Of a DNA stretch of 64,000 nt, positions 16,305 through 24,225 are shown in pieces. The stretch is from Variovorax sp. WS11 (GTDB lineage Bacteria; Pseudomonadota; Gammaproteobacteria; Burkholderiales; Burkholderiaceae_C): NCBI RefSeq assembly GCF_010499245.1, contig NZ_JAAGOW010000005.1, positions 372,001 through 436,000 of the forward strand. Reading direction: 5' to 3'. The position numbers and the translations under genes are program-made. The notes below the pieces were generated by a model, which saw only the letters and a program-made list of their open reading frames with translations, was not told the DNA's origin and searched no databases. Position 1 is the first letter of the stretch, and the number at the start of each line of letters is the position of its first letter.

Positions 16305-17168
16305 TCAGTCCTGTTGGACGATCGGGTTGCGCAGCACCCCGATGCCCTCGATCTCCACCTCGCACACGTCGCCGGGCTTCATGAAGCGCGGCGGCTTCTT
16401 GCTCCAGCCGACGCCGGCCGGCGTACCGGTCGCGATCACGTCGCCGGGCGTCAGCGTGAAGATCGTCGAGGCGTAGTTGATGAGCTTCGGAATGCTGAAG
16501 ATCATGTGCCCCGTGTGGCTGGTTTGCACGACCTCGCCGTTGAGCCGCGTCTCCAGCTTGAGCTGGCGGCCGGGCTCGATCTCGTCCGCGGTCACCATCC
16601 AGGGGCCGAAGCCGCCGGTCGATTCGAAGTTCTTGCCCGAGGCGATCTGCTTGGCGTGGAACTGCCACTCGCGCACGCTGCCGTCGTTGTAGCAGGCATA
16701 CCCTGCCACGTGGTCGAAGGCGTCCGCCTCGGCGATGTTGCGCCCGCCCTTGCCGATGATCACGGCAAGCTCGCCTTCCCAGTCCAGCGATTCCGAGACG
16801 TGCGGGCGCACGATCGGCTCGTTGTGCGCGCACTGCGAACGCCAGACCCGCAGGAAGATCGGCGGCTGCTCCGACAGCTCGCGCTGCATGCCCGCGGCCA
16901 GCACTTCCTGGTGGTGGTCCATGTAGTTGCGCACCGCGCAGATGATCTTCTCGGAACGCGGAATCACGGGCAGGAAGCGGATGTCGGCCAGCTTGGCGGC
17001 GACCGGCAGGCCTTCGACGTGCTGCGCCGCCTGCGTGTACTCGCCCGAGGCGATGTACTCGGCCAGGCTCGCGTGCTGGGGGCGCGCGGCGCCGAGGTCG
17101 ACGACGCCGTCACCGACGACGGCACCCCAGGTTTCGCGGCCTTGATGAACGAATGACAAAAGCTTCAT
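16305..17168 (-). CDS. Fumarylacetoacetate hydrolase (FAH) family protein
   Basis: A 287-residue FAH-fold enzyme. The metal-binding WEGELAVIIGKGGRNI, the FGPWMVTADEI segment and the C-terminal TLTPGDVIATGTPAGVG are intact. Such enzymes hydrolyse or isomerise acylpyruvates from aromatic ring cleavage (fumarylpyruvate, HHDD and similar) or decarboxylate oxaloacetate. Second gene of the operon, 46 bp after the VOC dioxygenase-like gene; that pairing suggests a ring-cleavage product as substrate, though this is inference. GGAG lies 5 bases before the start. Confidence 0.9.
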   Translation of the reverse strand: MKLLSFVHQGRETWGAVVGDGVVDLGAARPQHASLAEYIASGEYTQAAQHVEGLPVAAKLADIRFLPVIPRSEKIICAVRNYMDHHQEVLAAGMQRELSEQPPIFLRVWRSQCAHNEPIVRPHVSESLDWEGELAVIIGKGGRNIAEADAFDHVAGYACYNDGSVREWQFHAKQIASGKNFESTGGFGPWMVTADEIEPGRQLKLETRLNGEVVQTSHTGHMIFSIPKLINYASTIFTLTPGDVIATGTPAGVGWSKKPPRFMKPGDVCEVEIEGIGVLRNPIVQQD

Positions 17169-17214
17169 GGGAACTCCAGTTGAGATGAGTGGTGAAGAAG
17201 GCCTGCCGCGAGCG

Positions 17215-17778
17215 TCAGGCAGCGGGTGGGGTAGGCGCAGGCGCCTTGGCTTCGAACTGCGCCTGCCACTGCACGAGCGGCATGAAGGTGGGGTCTCGGC
17301 GGCAGGCCTCCTCCGTCTCGCGCATCAGCGTCTCGTCGTCCTTGGAGAGATCCAGCGGGTCGCCGTGGGGCTGCGCGACATAGAACGGCGTATCGACATA
17401 GATCTCCACCGTGTTGCCTTCCGGGTCGAGCATGTAGACGGACAGCGCATTGCCGTGGTTGAGGCCGCGAATCTCGCTGGCGCCTCGTTCGGCCGCGCGG
17501 GCCGAGATGTCGCGCAGGTGCTGGATGCCCGGCACCACGAAGGAGATCTGCATCACGGTGCTGAACTTCGCATCCGCCGGCCGGCCGGAGGCCAGGACCA
17601 GCTGATGATGCTGGTCCGCGCTGGCGCTCATGAAGACCAGCTTGTTCCTGAAAGTCCGCCCCTCGCCCCGATCGGTGACCGTGAGGTCGAAGGTCTCGGT
17701 GTAGAAGGCCACCATCCGTTCCAGGTCGGTGACGAAGATTCCGAAGTGCGAAGGCGTGGGCCGGTTGACCTTGAGCAT
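17215..17778 (-). CDS. VOC-superfamily protein, extradiol dioxygenase-like
   Basis: A 187-residue vicinal-oxygen-chelate protein. The first module begins with SHFGIFVTDLERMVAFY (a potential metal His), the second half carries HHQLVL and NTVEIYVD, giving a plausible His-His-Glu metal site. The C-terminal 40 residues extend beyond the usual small VOC fold. It heads the leftward operon with FAH hydrolase and Bug receptor, so ring cleavage or an isomerase step in aromatic catabolism is likely. AGGAGA precedes the ATG. Confidence 0.85.
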   Translation of the reverse strand: MLKVNRPTPSHFGIFVTDLERMVAFYTETFDLTVTDRGEGRTFRNKLVFMSASADQHHQLVLASGRPADAKFSTVMQISFVVPGIQHLRDISARAAERGASEIRGLNHGNALSVYMLDPEGNTVEIYVDTPFYVAQPHGDPLDLSKDDETLMRETEEACRRDPTFMPLVQWQAQFEAKAPAPTPPAA

Positions 17779-17826
17779 GATGTCTCCTGCGGTGCGCGGT
17801 TGCTCTTATCTGTGCATTTGCCGCAT

Positions 17827-17838
17827 TTTATGCATAAA
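17827..17838. promoter_or_regulatory. Palindromic GntR-type operator between divergent genes
   Basis: TTTATGCATAAA is a perfect 12-bp palindrome midway between the divergent starts 17778 and 17867. Nine bases of it (TTTATGCAT) recur at the gntR start (13621-13629). It is the most likely site by which the GntR at 12913-13611 controls both directions. Confidence 0.6.
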
Positions 17839-17866
17839 CTTCAATATTTGTAAAACACCAGTGACC

Positions 17867-18448
17867 ATGCACCAACGAACTTCAACCACCCGCACCCGTC
17901 TGCTCGGCATCTCCGGCAGCATTCGAAGCCAATCGAACTGCACGGCGGTGCTTCGCAGCCTTCAGGGGCTGTTGCCGGACTCGGCATCCATCGAGCTCTT
18001 CCTGCTGGATGAGATCCCGCTCTACAACGCCGACCTGGACGGGGCCACGCCGCCCCCGGCGGTCGCCGGGCTCAAGCAAGCCATCTCGCAGGCTGACGGG
18101 ATCGTCCTGTGTTCACCCGAATACAACTACGGCATGCCGGGGGTGCTGAAGAACGCGATCGACTGGGCGTCGCGTCCCAGCTTCGCCTCGCCGCTCAAGG
18201 GCAAGCCGGCGCTGGTCATGACCGCTTCGCCCGGCACCGCCGGCGGCGTGCGCGCGCAGGCGCAGATCCGCGATGCCTTGGCGGCGACTCTGGCCAGGCC
18301 GGTGGTCCGGCAGCATGTCGCGATCGCGAATGTCGCTGCACAGATCAGCGATGGTCGGCTTGTCCATCAGCCTACGCTGGACTTCGTGAAGATCGCGCTC
18401 GACGATCTTCTGGCAGAGATCGCGCTGCTCGACGGCGCCGGGCGCTGA
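17867..18448 (+). CDS. NADPH-dependent FMN reductase
   Basis: A 193-residue flavodoxin-fold reductase: the N-terminal phosphate-binding GISGSIRSQSNC and the conserved SPEYNYGMPGVLKNAIDW are diagnostic of the NADPH-dependent FMN reductase family (ChrR/SsuE/azoreductase-like). It supplies reduced flavin or reduces quinones. It is divergent from the VOC-FAH-Bug operon and shares its putative GntR operator, so it probably serves the same pathway. ATG 17867 is chosen; upstream in-frame codons overlap the operator. Confidence 0.9.
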   Translation: MHQRTSTTRTRLLGISGSIRSQSNCTAVLRSLQGLLPDSASIELFLLDEIPLYNADLDGATPPPAVAGLKQAISQADGIVLCSPEYNYGMPGVLKNAIDWASRPSFASPLKGKPALVMTASPGTAGGVRAQAQIRDALAATLARPVVRQHVAIANVAAQISDGRLVHQPTLDFVKIALDDLLAEIALLDGAGR

Positions 18449-18468
18449 TTCGACAAGCTATTCCGGTC

Positions 18469-18855
18469 TCATACCTTGCGGATGGGTCCTGGATAGAGTG
18501 CAACGTTCGCATCGGAGGTCAGGAGCGTCATGCCTTCAGCGGTGGCTTGGGCAACCAACAGCCGGTCGAACGGGTCCTTGTGGATGGGTGGCAAGCCTTC
18601 CACGGCCAGCGCATGTTCCCCTGTGATCGCCAGTTCGGCGTAGCCGTTGTCCAGCAGGCCGCGCCGCAGCAGATGCGCATCAACCTGGAAGTCCGACCGA
18701 TCCAACCCGCGCTTGATGACGATCTCCCAAATGCTCGCGACACTGAAGAAAAGACTGTTGTCAGGCGACTCGATCGCCTTGCGCGTCGAAGCGGAAAGCC
18801 GCTTCGGTGCCCCCGCTGCCCACAGCAGCAGGTGCGTATCCAGAAGCAGTCTCAT
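18469..18855 (-). CDS. vapC: VapC-type PIN-domain toxin
   Basis: A 128-residue PIN-domain ribonuclease. Acidic active-site residues are Asp6 (LLLDTHLL), Glu44 (SIWEIVIK), Asp97 (KDPFDRLL) and Asp115 (TSDANV). VapC toxins cut RNA, often initiator tRNA or the sarcin-ricin loop. Its start overlaps the antitoxin stop by 4 bp (ATGA), the usual coupling. All catalytic acids are present, so it should be active. Confidence 0.93.
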   Translation of the reverse strand: MRLLLDTHLLLWAAGAPKRLSASTRKAIESPDNSLFFSVASIWEIVIKRGLDRSDFQVDAHLLRRGLLDNGYAELAITGEHALAVEGLPPIHKDPFDRLLVAQATAEGMTLLTSDANVALYPGPIRKV

Positions 18856-19097
18856 GGGATGATGCCGAACAGGCGTTCGATCTCGGCCGAACCCATCGTG
18901 TCGAAGTCGTCCGGCACCTGCACCTGACCGGCAAGAAATCCAAGGCGCTTGGGCGGCGAAGGTTCCGGCGCATCGAGCGGTACCACCTTGACCATCGGTT
19001 TCCCCGCCTTGGCGATCACGAAAGACTCTCCGCGCGCCACGCGCTCGACGATGCGCGACAGGTGCGTCTTGGCTTCATGGATGTTGATCGTCTGCAT
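18852..19097 (-). CDS. vapB: VapB-type antitoxin (Phd/YefM-like)
   Basis: An 81-residue antitoxin. The N-terminus MQTINIHEAKTHLSRIVERV and GESFVIAKAGKPMVKVVPL is the Phd/YefM DNA-binding fold; the acidic C-terminal part (QVPDDFDTMGSAEIERLFG) is the toxin-neutralising tail. It precedes vapC with a 4-bp overlap and probably represses the pair from its own promoter in 19098-19222, a stretch with no other feature seen. The frame is open far upstream, but ATG 19097 starts exactly at the family N-terminus. Confidence 0.92.
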   Translation of the reverse strand: MQTINIHEAKTHLSRIVERVARGESFVIAKAGKPMVKVVPLDAPEPSPPKRLGFLAGQVQVPDDFDTMGSAEIERLFGIIP

Positions 19098-19222
19098 GAT
19101 GGAGGGGCCTGCGTGAGGGGTCGGACTAAGTCTTGTTAGTTTAGCCGATCTCCGGAATGCGCTACGACGACCGCTGGCACACCCCCTCCGATCGCCCCAC
19201 GGGGCGGCACGCGCGCTGCTCG

Positions 19223-20098
19223 TCAAGGAGGCGCGGCGAGCGATCGACTCCGGGAACCGGCCCGAGGGCCGCTGGCTCGGTCCGCGGGCGCGCTGGTTGC
19301 GTGAAACTCGCCGATCTCCTGCCACATCAAGGTGGGATTGGAGTACATCGGAAAGTGTCCACAGCGAGGAATTTCGGACAGTCGAACGCCTTGCGCCTGG
19401 ATGTGCGGCAGATAGGACAGCGACGCGTTCTGCTCGCCGTACATGAACATCCTGGGACACGGGAGGGCGAGGAATTTCTCCACCAGTCCTGCGTTGTCGG
19501 ACAGTTCGACCATCGACTCGAAGACCCCCCTCACCGCCGCCGCCCGAACCTTGTGCCGCAGGCTGGCAGCATAGAGCGCGCTGGCGTAGGCCGGCGCGTG
19601 ACGAGCACGTTCGATGAAATCGTCCAAGAACTGTTCGGCGTTCTCCCGCGGGTGGTCCACGATCTGCCGGCTGAGGAAGCAGTCCTCGGGAGCGATGTTG
19701 CCCTCGATGTCGACGAAGCTGAGGATCCGATGCGGATGCGCATGGGCCAGCATCAACGCCGTGAGCCCGCCCATCGAGTGTCCGACGAGGTGGAAGCGCT
19801 CGAATCCGACGGTCCGGATCACTGCCAATGCCGTCTCGCTCAGGAACGGAATCGAGATTCGCGACAGGTCGGCGCAGCGGGTCTCCCCGCAGCCGGGCGC
19901 GTCGTACGCAAGAAACGGATGCCCGGCGAACGCGCTGTAGCGGACGATGTCGGCGTAGTCCTCCTTGGTGGAACCGAATCCGTGGAGGAACACGATCGGC
20001 TCGAGCGGCCCCGCGCGGTGGATGGCTGCCACTTCCAATTCGACACCGTCGACATCGAGCGTGAGCGTGGACTTGGCGAACTCGCTGTTCATTGGCAT
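19223..20098 (-). CDS. Alpha/beta hydrolase
   Basis: A 291-residue hydrolase with HGFGS at 39-43, the nucleophile elbow GHSMGG (Ser108), DAPGCGET after strand 4, and a C-terminal His in CGHFPMYSNP. The layout is that of carboxylesterases and C-C bond hydrolases (MhpC/BphD-like); the substrate is unknown. The last 20 residues are a basic Ser/Arg-rich tail probably outside the fold. It is divergent from a LysR gene, and the intergenic 47-bp block resembling the promoter at 35309-35355 suggests shared control. Confidence 0.85.
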   Translation of the reverse strand: MPMNSEFAKSTLTLDVDGVELEVAAIHRAGPLEPIVFLHGFGSTKEDYADIVRYSAFAGHPFLAYDAPGCGETRCADLSRISIPFLSETALAVIRTVGFERFHLVGHSMGGLTALMLAHAHPHRILSFVDIEGNIAPEDCFLSRQIVDHPRENAEQFLDDFIERARHAPAYASALYAASLRHKVRAAAVRGVFESMVELSDNAGLVEKFLALPCPRMFMYGEQNASLSYLPHIQAQGVRLSEIPRCGHFPMYSNPTLMWQEIGEFHATSAPADRASGPRAGSRSRSLAAPP

Positions 20099-20171
20099 CT
20101 TCGGTATTCCCGTCAGGTATTCGTGATTGAGTGGAAGTCTCCGGAGCGGTACTTTCCTCGCGGTCCATCGT

Positions 20172-20218
20172 TCTGTAAATTCCGATGTCAGGAATATCTT
20201 GATACGACGAAGCTATGG
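20172..20218. promoter_or_regulatory. Putative LysR operator, copy 1
   Basis: A 47-bp block beginning TCTGTAAATTCCGA matches 35309-35355 without gaps at 35 of 47 positions by direct comparison. Inside it ATTCC-N7-GGAAT (20179-20195) is an interrupted inverted repeat. It lies between the hydrolase start (20098) and the LysR start (20226). Confidence 0.6.
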
Positions 20219-20225
20219 AACCCGC

Positions 20226-21146
20226 ATGATCAACTTCCGCCTTGTTCGCCATCTGTGGCTGTTCCTCGCCGTTGCCGAGGAGCAGCATTTCGGTCGCGCG
20301 GCCAAGCGGCTGGGCATGTCGCAGCCCCCATTGACCGAGCAAATCCAGGTGCTCGAGCATTCGTTGAAGGCCCAGCTCTTCGTGCGGTCCAGGCGCGGTG
20401 CGCAGCTGACGCCTATCGGGCAGGCCATCCTGCCGGCCGTGCGCAAGTTCGTCGACCAGATGGAACAGTTGGAGCTCGCGGTCCGCGAGGCCTCGGCCGG
20501 CCAGACGGGCACGCTCACCATCGGTGCCATCTCGTCGGCCATGGTCGAGATCCTTCCTCCGTATCTGGATCGGCTGCGGGCACTGCACCCGCGCCTGACC
20601 ATTGCCGTGCGTGAGATCGACAGTGCCGAGGCCATCCCTTCACTCATCGACGGTGACGTCGATCTTGCCTTTGCGAGGTTGCAGGGCGAACTGGGCGAGT
20701 CCATCGATTCCATCACGCTGGCCAACGACCGCCTCGCCGTCGCCCTCCCCGTCTCCCACCGGCTTGCAGGAAGCACGCGGATCAAGCTCCGTTCCCTGGC
20801 CGACGAGGCCTTCATCATGTTCGCCCGCCGAGTCAGCCCGGTGTATTTCGACGGCATCATTGCCGTTTGCCGGGAGCACGGCTTCTCGCCGCGCATCCTC
20901 CATGATGTCCGCAGCGTCGCCGCGCAAGTGGCCTTCGTCGGCTGCGGACAGGGCATCGCCCTGGTGCCCTCCGGATTGAGGCGGCTGGCGCCCGAGAACG
21001 TCGTGATCAAAGCACTCGCCGAGAAGGTGGAGGTCGTGACCAACGCTGCCGCCTGGAGCACGAGCCGGGTCAATCCTTCCCTCACGATCGCGCTCGAGGT
21101 CCTTCGGGACCAGGTTCGGCAGCGTGCGCCGAAAGGCGGGCGGTAG
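20226..21146 (+). CDS. LysR-family transcriptional regulator
   Basis: A 306-residue LTTR: the N-terminal helix-turn-helix (FLAVAEEQHFGRAAKRLGMSQPPLTEQIQVLE) and a CatR/BenM-type effector domain (TLTIGAISSAMVEILPPYLDRLR onward). ATG 20226 is chosen because the HTH begins there; the open frame upstream crosses the operator. The CbnR/CatM-like domain suggests an aromatic or dicarboxylic effector. It is divergent from the alpha/beta hydrolase, and likely also acts on the operon starting at 35289, which has a matching promoter. Confidence 0.93.
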   Translation: MINFRLVRHLWLFLAVAEEQHFGRAAKRLGMSQPPLTEQIQVLEHSLKAQLFVRSRRGAQLTPIGQAILPAVRKFVDQMEQLELAVREASAGQTGTLTIGAISSAMVEILPPYLDRLRALHPRLTIAVREIDSAEAIPSLIDGDVDLAFARLQGELGESIDSITLANDRLAVALPVSHRLAGSTRIKLRSLADEAFIMFARRVSPVYFDGIIAVCREHGFSPRILHDVRSVAAQVAFVGCGQGIALVPSGLRRLAPENVVIKALAEKVEVVTNAAAWSTSRVNPSLTIALEVLRDQVRQRAPKGGR

Positions 21147-21189
21147 GCCGATTCGGGGGAAGATCAGCTGCCGCCACCTGGCGCCGCTT

Positions 21190-21609
21190 TCAGCCCAGCT
21201 CGAACAGCACGTCGCCGTACCCGACCAGCGCCCCGTCCTGTGCGACCGGCCGGACTGCGGCGGCGTCGCGATCGGCCACCACCGGCGTCAGCACATCGCC
21301 GGTGCGAAGAAATGCCAGGATCTGGCCCTGCCTCGCCGGTTCTCCTTCCCGGACCGGTTCGAGCCCCGTCAAGGGGTGCTTGACACAGAGAAACCCGATG
21401 CCCGGGGACCTCAGCGGCGTTGATGCTTCGCCCGTGCCGGGCGGAGCCTGGACGGTAGCGCGCGCGTCGCGATCGCTCGGCAGTTTCGTGCCTGGTTGCC
21501 TGCTGAAACGCAGTCGAAGGATGCCCTGCGGCCCTTCGTATTCGAAGAAGGTCGCGTCGCTGCCCTGAAGACGCTGGACGACCCGGTGCAGTTCGCTGCC
21601 GGTGATCAT
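21190..21609 (-). CDS. Biotin-carrier-like protein lacking the biotinyl lysine
   Basis: A 139-residue protein whose second half follows the biotinyl/lipoyl fold (HPLTGLEPVREGEPARQGQ, then DGALVGYGDVLFELG at the end). Where true carriers have the (A/S)MKM hairpin there is LTPVVADRD (about 107-115), with no lysine, so it cannot be biotinylated there. It overlaps the biotin carboxylase stop by 4 bp and ends the operon. It may be a structural subunit, a degenerate duplicate, or a domain that binds rather than carries. The working carrier of this operon is at 22963-23406. Confidence 0.7.
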   Translation of the reverse strand: MITGSELHRVVQRLQGSDATFFEYEGPQGILRLRFSRQPGTKLPSDRDARATVQAPPGTGEASTPLRSPGIGFLCVKHPLTGLEPVREGEPARQGQILAFLRTGDVLTPVVADRDAAAVRPVAQDGALVGYGDVLFELG

Positions 21610-22970
21610 GATGTCGTGGTCCCTTCGTTCGCCGCGGCAAGCCAGCGCTCCAGGTGGTGGATGTCGGTCGCGCCTTCGACGAAGCCCGCCTCGTCCATCA
21701 GCCTGCGCTGCAGCGGCGTCGTGGTCTCGATGCCCTCCACCACCATCTCGTCGAGCGCCACGCGCATGCGCGCAAGCGCTTCATCGCGGGTCCTCGCATG
21801 CACGAGGACCTTCGCGATGAGCGAGTCGTAGTGCGCCGGCACCGTGTAGCCGGCCTGGAGATGCGATTCCACGCGCACGCCGGGACCCGCCGGCGGCACC
21901 CAATGGGTCACCGTTCCCGGAGATGGCGTGAAGCGCCAGGGATGCTCCGCATTGATGCGGCACTCGATCGCATGTCCCCTGGGCTGCACGTCCGCCTGCG
22001 TGAACGACAGCGGATGCCCCTGGGCGATGCGCAGCTGCTCCACCACGATGTCGATGCCCGTCACCAGTTCGGTCACCGGGTGCTCGACCTGCACGCGCGT
22101 ATTCATCTCGATGAAGAAGAATTCGCCGTCCTCGTAGAGAAACTCGAAGGTTCCCGCACCGGCATAGCCGATCTCGCGGCAGGCATGCGCGCACTGCGCG
22201 CCCAGCGTTTCGATGCGCTCGCGCGGGATGCCGGGTGCCGGCGACTCCTCGATGATCTTCTGGTGCCGGCGCTGCATCGAGCAGTCGCGCTCTCCGAGCC
22301 AGACCGCATTTCCGTGCGCATCGGCCAGGACCTGGATCTCGACATGGCGCGGGTGCTCCAGGAAACGCTCCATGTAGACCTCCCCACTGCCGAACGCCCG
22401 CAAGGCCTCCTCGCGCGTCATCGCCACGGCGGACTCCAGCTGCGCCGCGTCACGCACCACGCGCATGCCGCGTCCACCGCCGCCCGCGGCGGCCTTGATG
22501 ATCAGGGGGAAGCCGACCGAGCCTGCAATGCTGCGCAGGGTCTGCGCGTCTTCCGGGAGCGCGTCCTGCGACCCCGGCACGCACGGCACACCAGCGGCGA
22601 GCATCGCGCGCTTGGCGCTGATCTTGTCGCCCATGCGGCCGATCGCCTCCGCGCTCGGACCGATGAACACCAGGCCGGCGTCTGTGACGGCCCGGGCGAA
22701 TCGCGCGCTTTCGGAGAGAAAGCCGTATCCGGGATGCACCGCCTGCGCGCCGGTCAGTTGCGCAGCCCGGATCAGGAGCGCCGGGTCCAGGTAGCTGCTG
22801 GCTGCAGGCGCCGGTCCGATGCACAGCCTCGTGTCGGCGAGTGCGACATGCCTGAGCTCGGCATCCGCCTGCGAATACACCGCCACGGTCTTGAGCCCGA
22901 GCAGGCGGCACGCCCGCAGGATGCGCAGCGCAATCTCGCCGCGGTTCGCGATCAGCACGGTATCAAACAT
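21606..22970 (-). CDS. Biotin carboxylase subunit
   Basis: A 454-residue ATP-grasp biotin carboxylase, standard AccC length. Landmarks are IANRGEIALRILRACR at the N-terminus, the Gly-rich loop AAGGGGRGMRVV, GERDCSMQRRHQKIIEE, and the metal/catalytic EMNTRVQVEHPVTE. It carboxylates biotin with ATP and bicarbonate. It overlaps the carrier gene upstream by 8 bp and sits with PxpA/B/C rather than with a classical carboxyltransferase, so the carboxyl group may go to an amide or lactam nitrogen, as in urea carboxylase; that acceptor is inference. It is unlikely to be the housekeeping accC, which normally pairs with accB alone. Confidence 0.93.
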   Translation of the reverse strand: MFDTVLIANRGEIALRILRACRLLGLKTVAVYSQADAELRHVALADTRLCIGPAPAASSYLDPALLIRAAQLTGAQAVHPGYGFLSESARFARAVTDAGLVFIGPSAEAIGRMGDKISAKRAMLAAGVPCVPGSQDALPEDAQTLRSIAGSVGFPLIIKAAAGGGGRGMRVVRDAAQLESAVAMTREEALRAFGSGEVYMERFLEHPRHVEIQVLADAHGNAVWLGERDCSMQRRHQKIIEESPAPGIPRERIETLGAQCAHACREIGYAGAGTFEFLYEDGEFFFIEMNTRVQVEHPVTELVTGIDIVVEQLRIAQGHPLSFTQADVQPRGHAIECRINAEHPWRFTPSPGTVTHWVPPAGPGVRVESHLQAGYTVPAHYDSLIAKVLVHARTRDEALARMRVALDEMVVEGIETTTPLQRRLMDEAGFVEGATDIHHLERWLAAANEGTTTS

Positions 22971-23406
22971 CGCGGCTCTCCCCGGTATCGATCACGAACA
23001 GGGGCGCGCCCGGCTCGACCGGGGCTCCGCTGCTGGCAAGGACTTCGGCCACCCGGCCGCCGTGATCCGTCTCCACCGCGTGCAGCATCTTCATGGATTC
23101 GATCAGGGCCAGATGCTGGCCGGCCTCCACGCGCTGGCCGAGCTCGACGAGTGGCGGCTGATCGGGCGCCGACGCGCGGTAGAAGGTGCCGTGCATGCCC
23201 GCCCGGACGATCTCCTTGCGTTCGTTCTCGACCGGATCGGCCTCGACCATCGCCGGCGCTGCAGCTTGCGGTGTTTCGGCCACGATCCCCTGCTGCCCGA
23301 GGTCGCGGACCAGGCGCAGGCGATGGCCGTCCGCGTGCTGCTCGATCTCCGATACGCTGCTGCCCCGCACGGCGAGCAGCATCATGTCCACCAGTTCAGC
23401 GATCAT
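22963..23406 (-). CDS. Biotin carboxyl carrier protein
   Basis: A 147-residue carrier. The first 40 residues are the AccB-type helical/strand region (LVDMMLLAVRGSSVSEIEQ), then a Pro/Ala linker, then the biotinyl domain with ESMKM (Lys106) as the attachment site and VEPGAPLFVID at the end. It carries carboxybiotin between the adjacent carboxylase and the acceptor site. It lies 6 bp after pxpA, which ties the biotin chemistry to the Pxp proteins. Confidence 0.9.
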   Translation of the reverse strand: MIAELVDMMLLAVRGSSVSEIEQHADGHRLRLVRDLGQQGIVAETPQAAAPAMVEADPVENERKEIVRAGMHGTFYRASAPDQPPLVELGQRVEAGQHLALIESMKMLHAVETDHGGRVAEVLASSGAPVEPGAPLFVIDTGESRDV

Positions 23407-23412
23407 CTCGCG

Positions 23413-24189
23413 TCACGCGAAGGACTTGATGGCGATGCCGGCCTCCGTGAGCCGCGTCCGGATCGCCGCGGCCATCTGGATGGCGCCGGGGCTGTCTCCG
23501 TGCACGCAGATCGATCCGATCTCCATCGGCAGCAGTGTTCCGTCTATGGTTTCCACGCCGCCTGCATCGACCATGCGCAGCACGCGCGCGGCAGCTTCTT
23601 CGCAATCATCCAGGACCGCGCCGGGCAACTTGCGCGACACCAGCCGGCCTTCGGCGGTGTACGCGCGGTCGGCGAAGATCTCGGCACAGGTGCGCAGCCC
23701 CATCTCCTTCGCGATGCGCGTGGCGTGGCCGTCGGGGAAGGTGAGCAGCACCAGTTCGCGATCCACGGCGGCCATCGCCCGCACGATGGCACCTGCCACC
23801 GTCTCATCCACCTGCGAGAGATTGCCCAGTGCGCCGTGGGGCTTCACGTAGGTGATCGGGTGGCCCACATAGGTCGACACCCCCTTGGCGGCGCCGACCT
23901 GGTAGGCGACGAACTGCTCGATCTCCGCTGCGGAGAAAGGCAGCTCTCGACGGCCGAAGCCCCAGAGGTCGGGGTAGCCGGGATGCGCTCCGACCGCCAC
24001 GCCGAGCTCCTTGGCGCGCGCGAAGGTCCGCGCCATGATGTGCGGGTCGCCGGCGTGCATCCCGCAGGCGACGTTCGCGGAGCTCACGATCTCGAGAATG
24101 GCGTTGTCATCGCCCATCTTCCAGGCGCCGAAGCCTTCGCCCAGGTCGGAGTTCAGGTCCACGGAGCGCCTTGCGCTTGTTGGATTCAT
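23413..24189 (-). CDS. pxpA: LamB/YcsF family protein, 5-oxoprolinase subunit A-like
   Basis: A 258-residue protein with the family N-terminus VDLNSDLGEGFGAWK and the conserved SANVACGMHAGDPHIM, GAHPGYPDLWGFGRR and YVKPHGALGNL. PxpA acts with PxpB and PxpC in ATP-dependent opening of 5-oxoproline to glutamate. The canonical system needs no biotin; here the three subunits are followed by a biotin carrier and a biotin carboxylase, so the substrate or mechanism may differ. Third Pxp gene in the order B-C-A, 36 bp after pxpC. Confidence 0.93.
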   Translation of the reverse strand: MNPTSARRSVDLNSDLGEGFGAWKMGDDNAILEIVSSANVACGMHAGDPHIMARTFARAKELGVAVGAHPGYPDLWGFGRRELPFSAAEIEQFVAYQVGAAKGVSTYVGHPITYVKPHGALGNLSQVDETVAGAIVRAMAAVDRELVLLTFPDGHATRIAKEMGLRTCAEIFADRAYTAEGRLVSRKLPGAVLDDCEEAAARVLRMVDAGGVETIDGTLLPMEIGSICVHGDSPGAIQMAAAIRTRLTEAGIAIKSFA

Positions 24190-24225
24190 GGGTGCTTCCT
24201 TGATGGTCTTGAGAAATGGTGGTGC

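Noticed and set aside
18852..20588. A 578-codon minus-strand frame running through vapB and across the hydrolase
   Set aside because: Only the last 81 codons resemble a protein family (the antitoxin); the rest overlaps the hydrolase gene in another frame.
21606..23406. Treating the biotin carboxylase and carrier as housekeeping accC/accB
   Set aside because: They are embedded in the Pxp/Bug/amidase operon under a LysR and accompanied by a lysine-less carrier-like protein, which the housekeeping pair is not.
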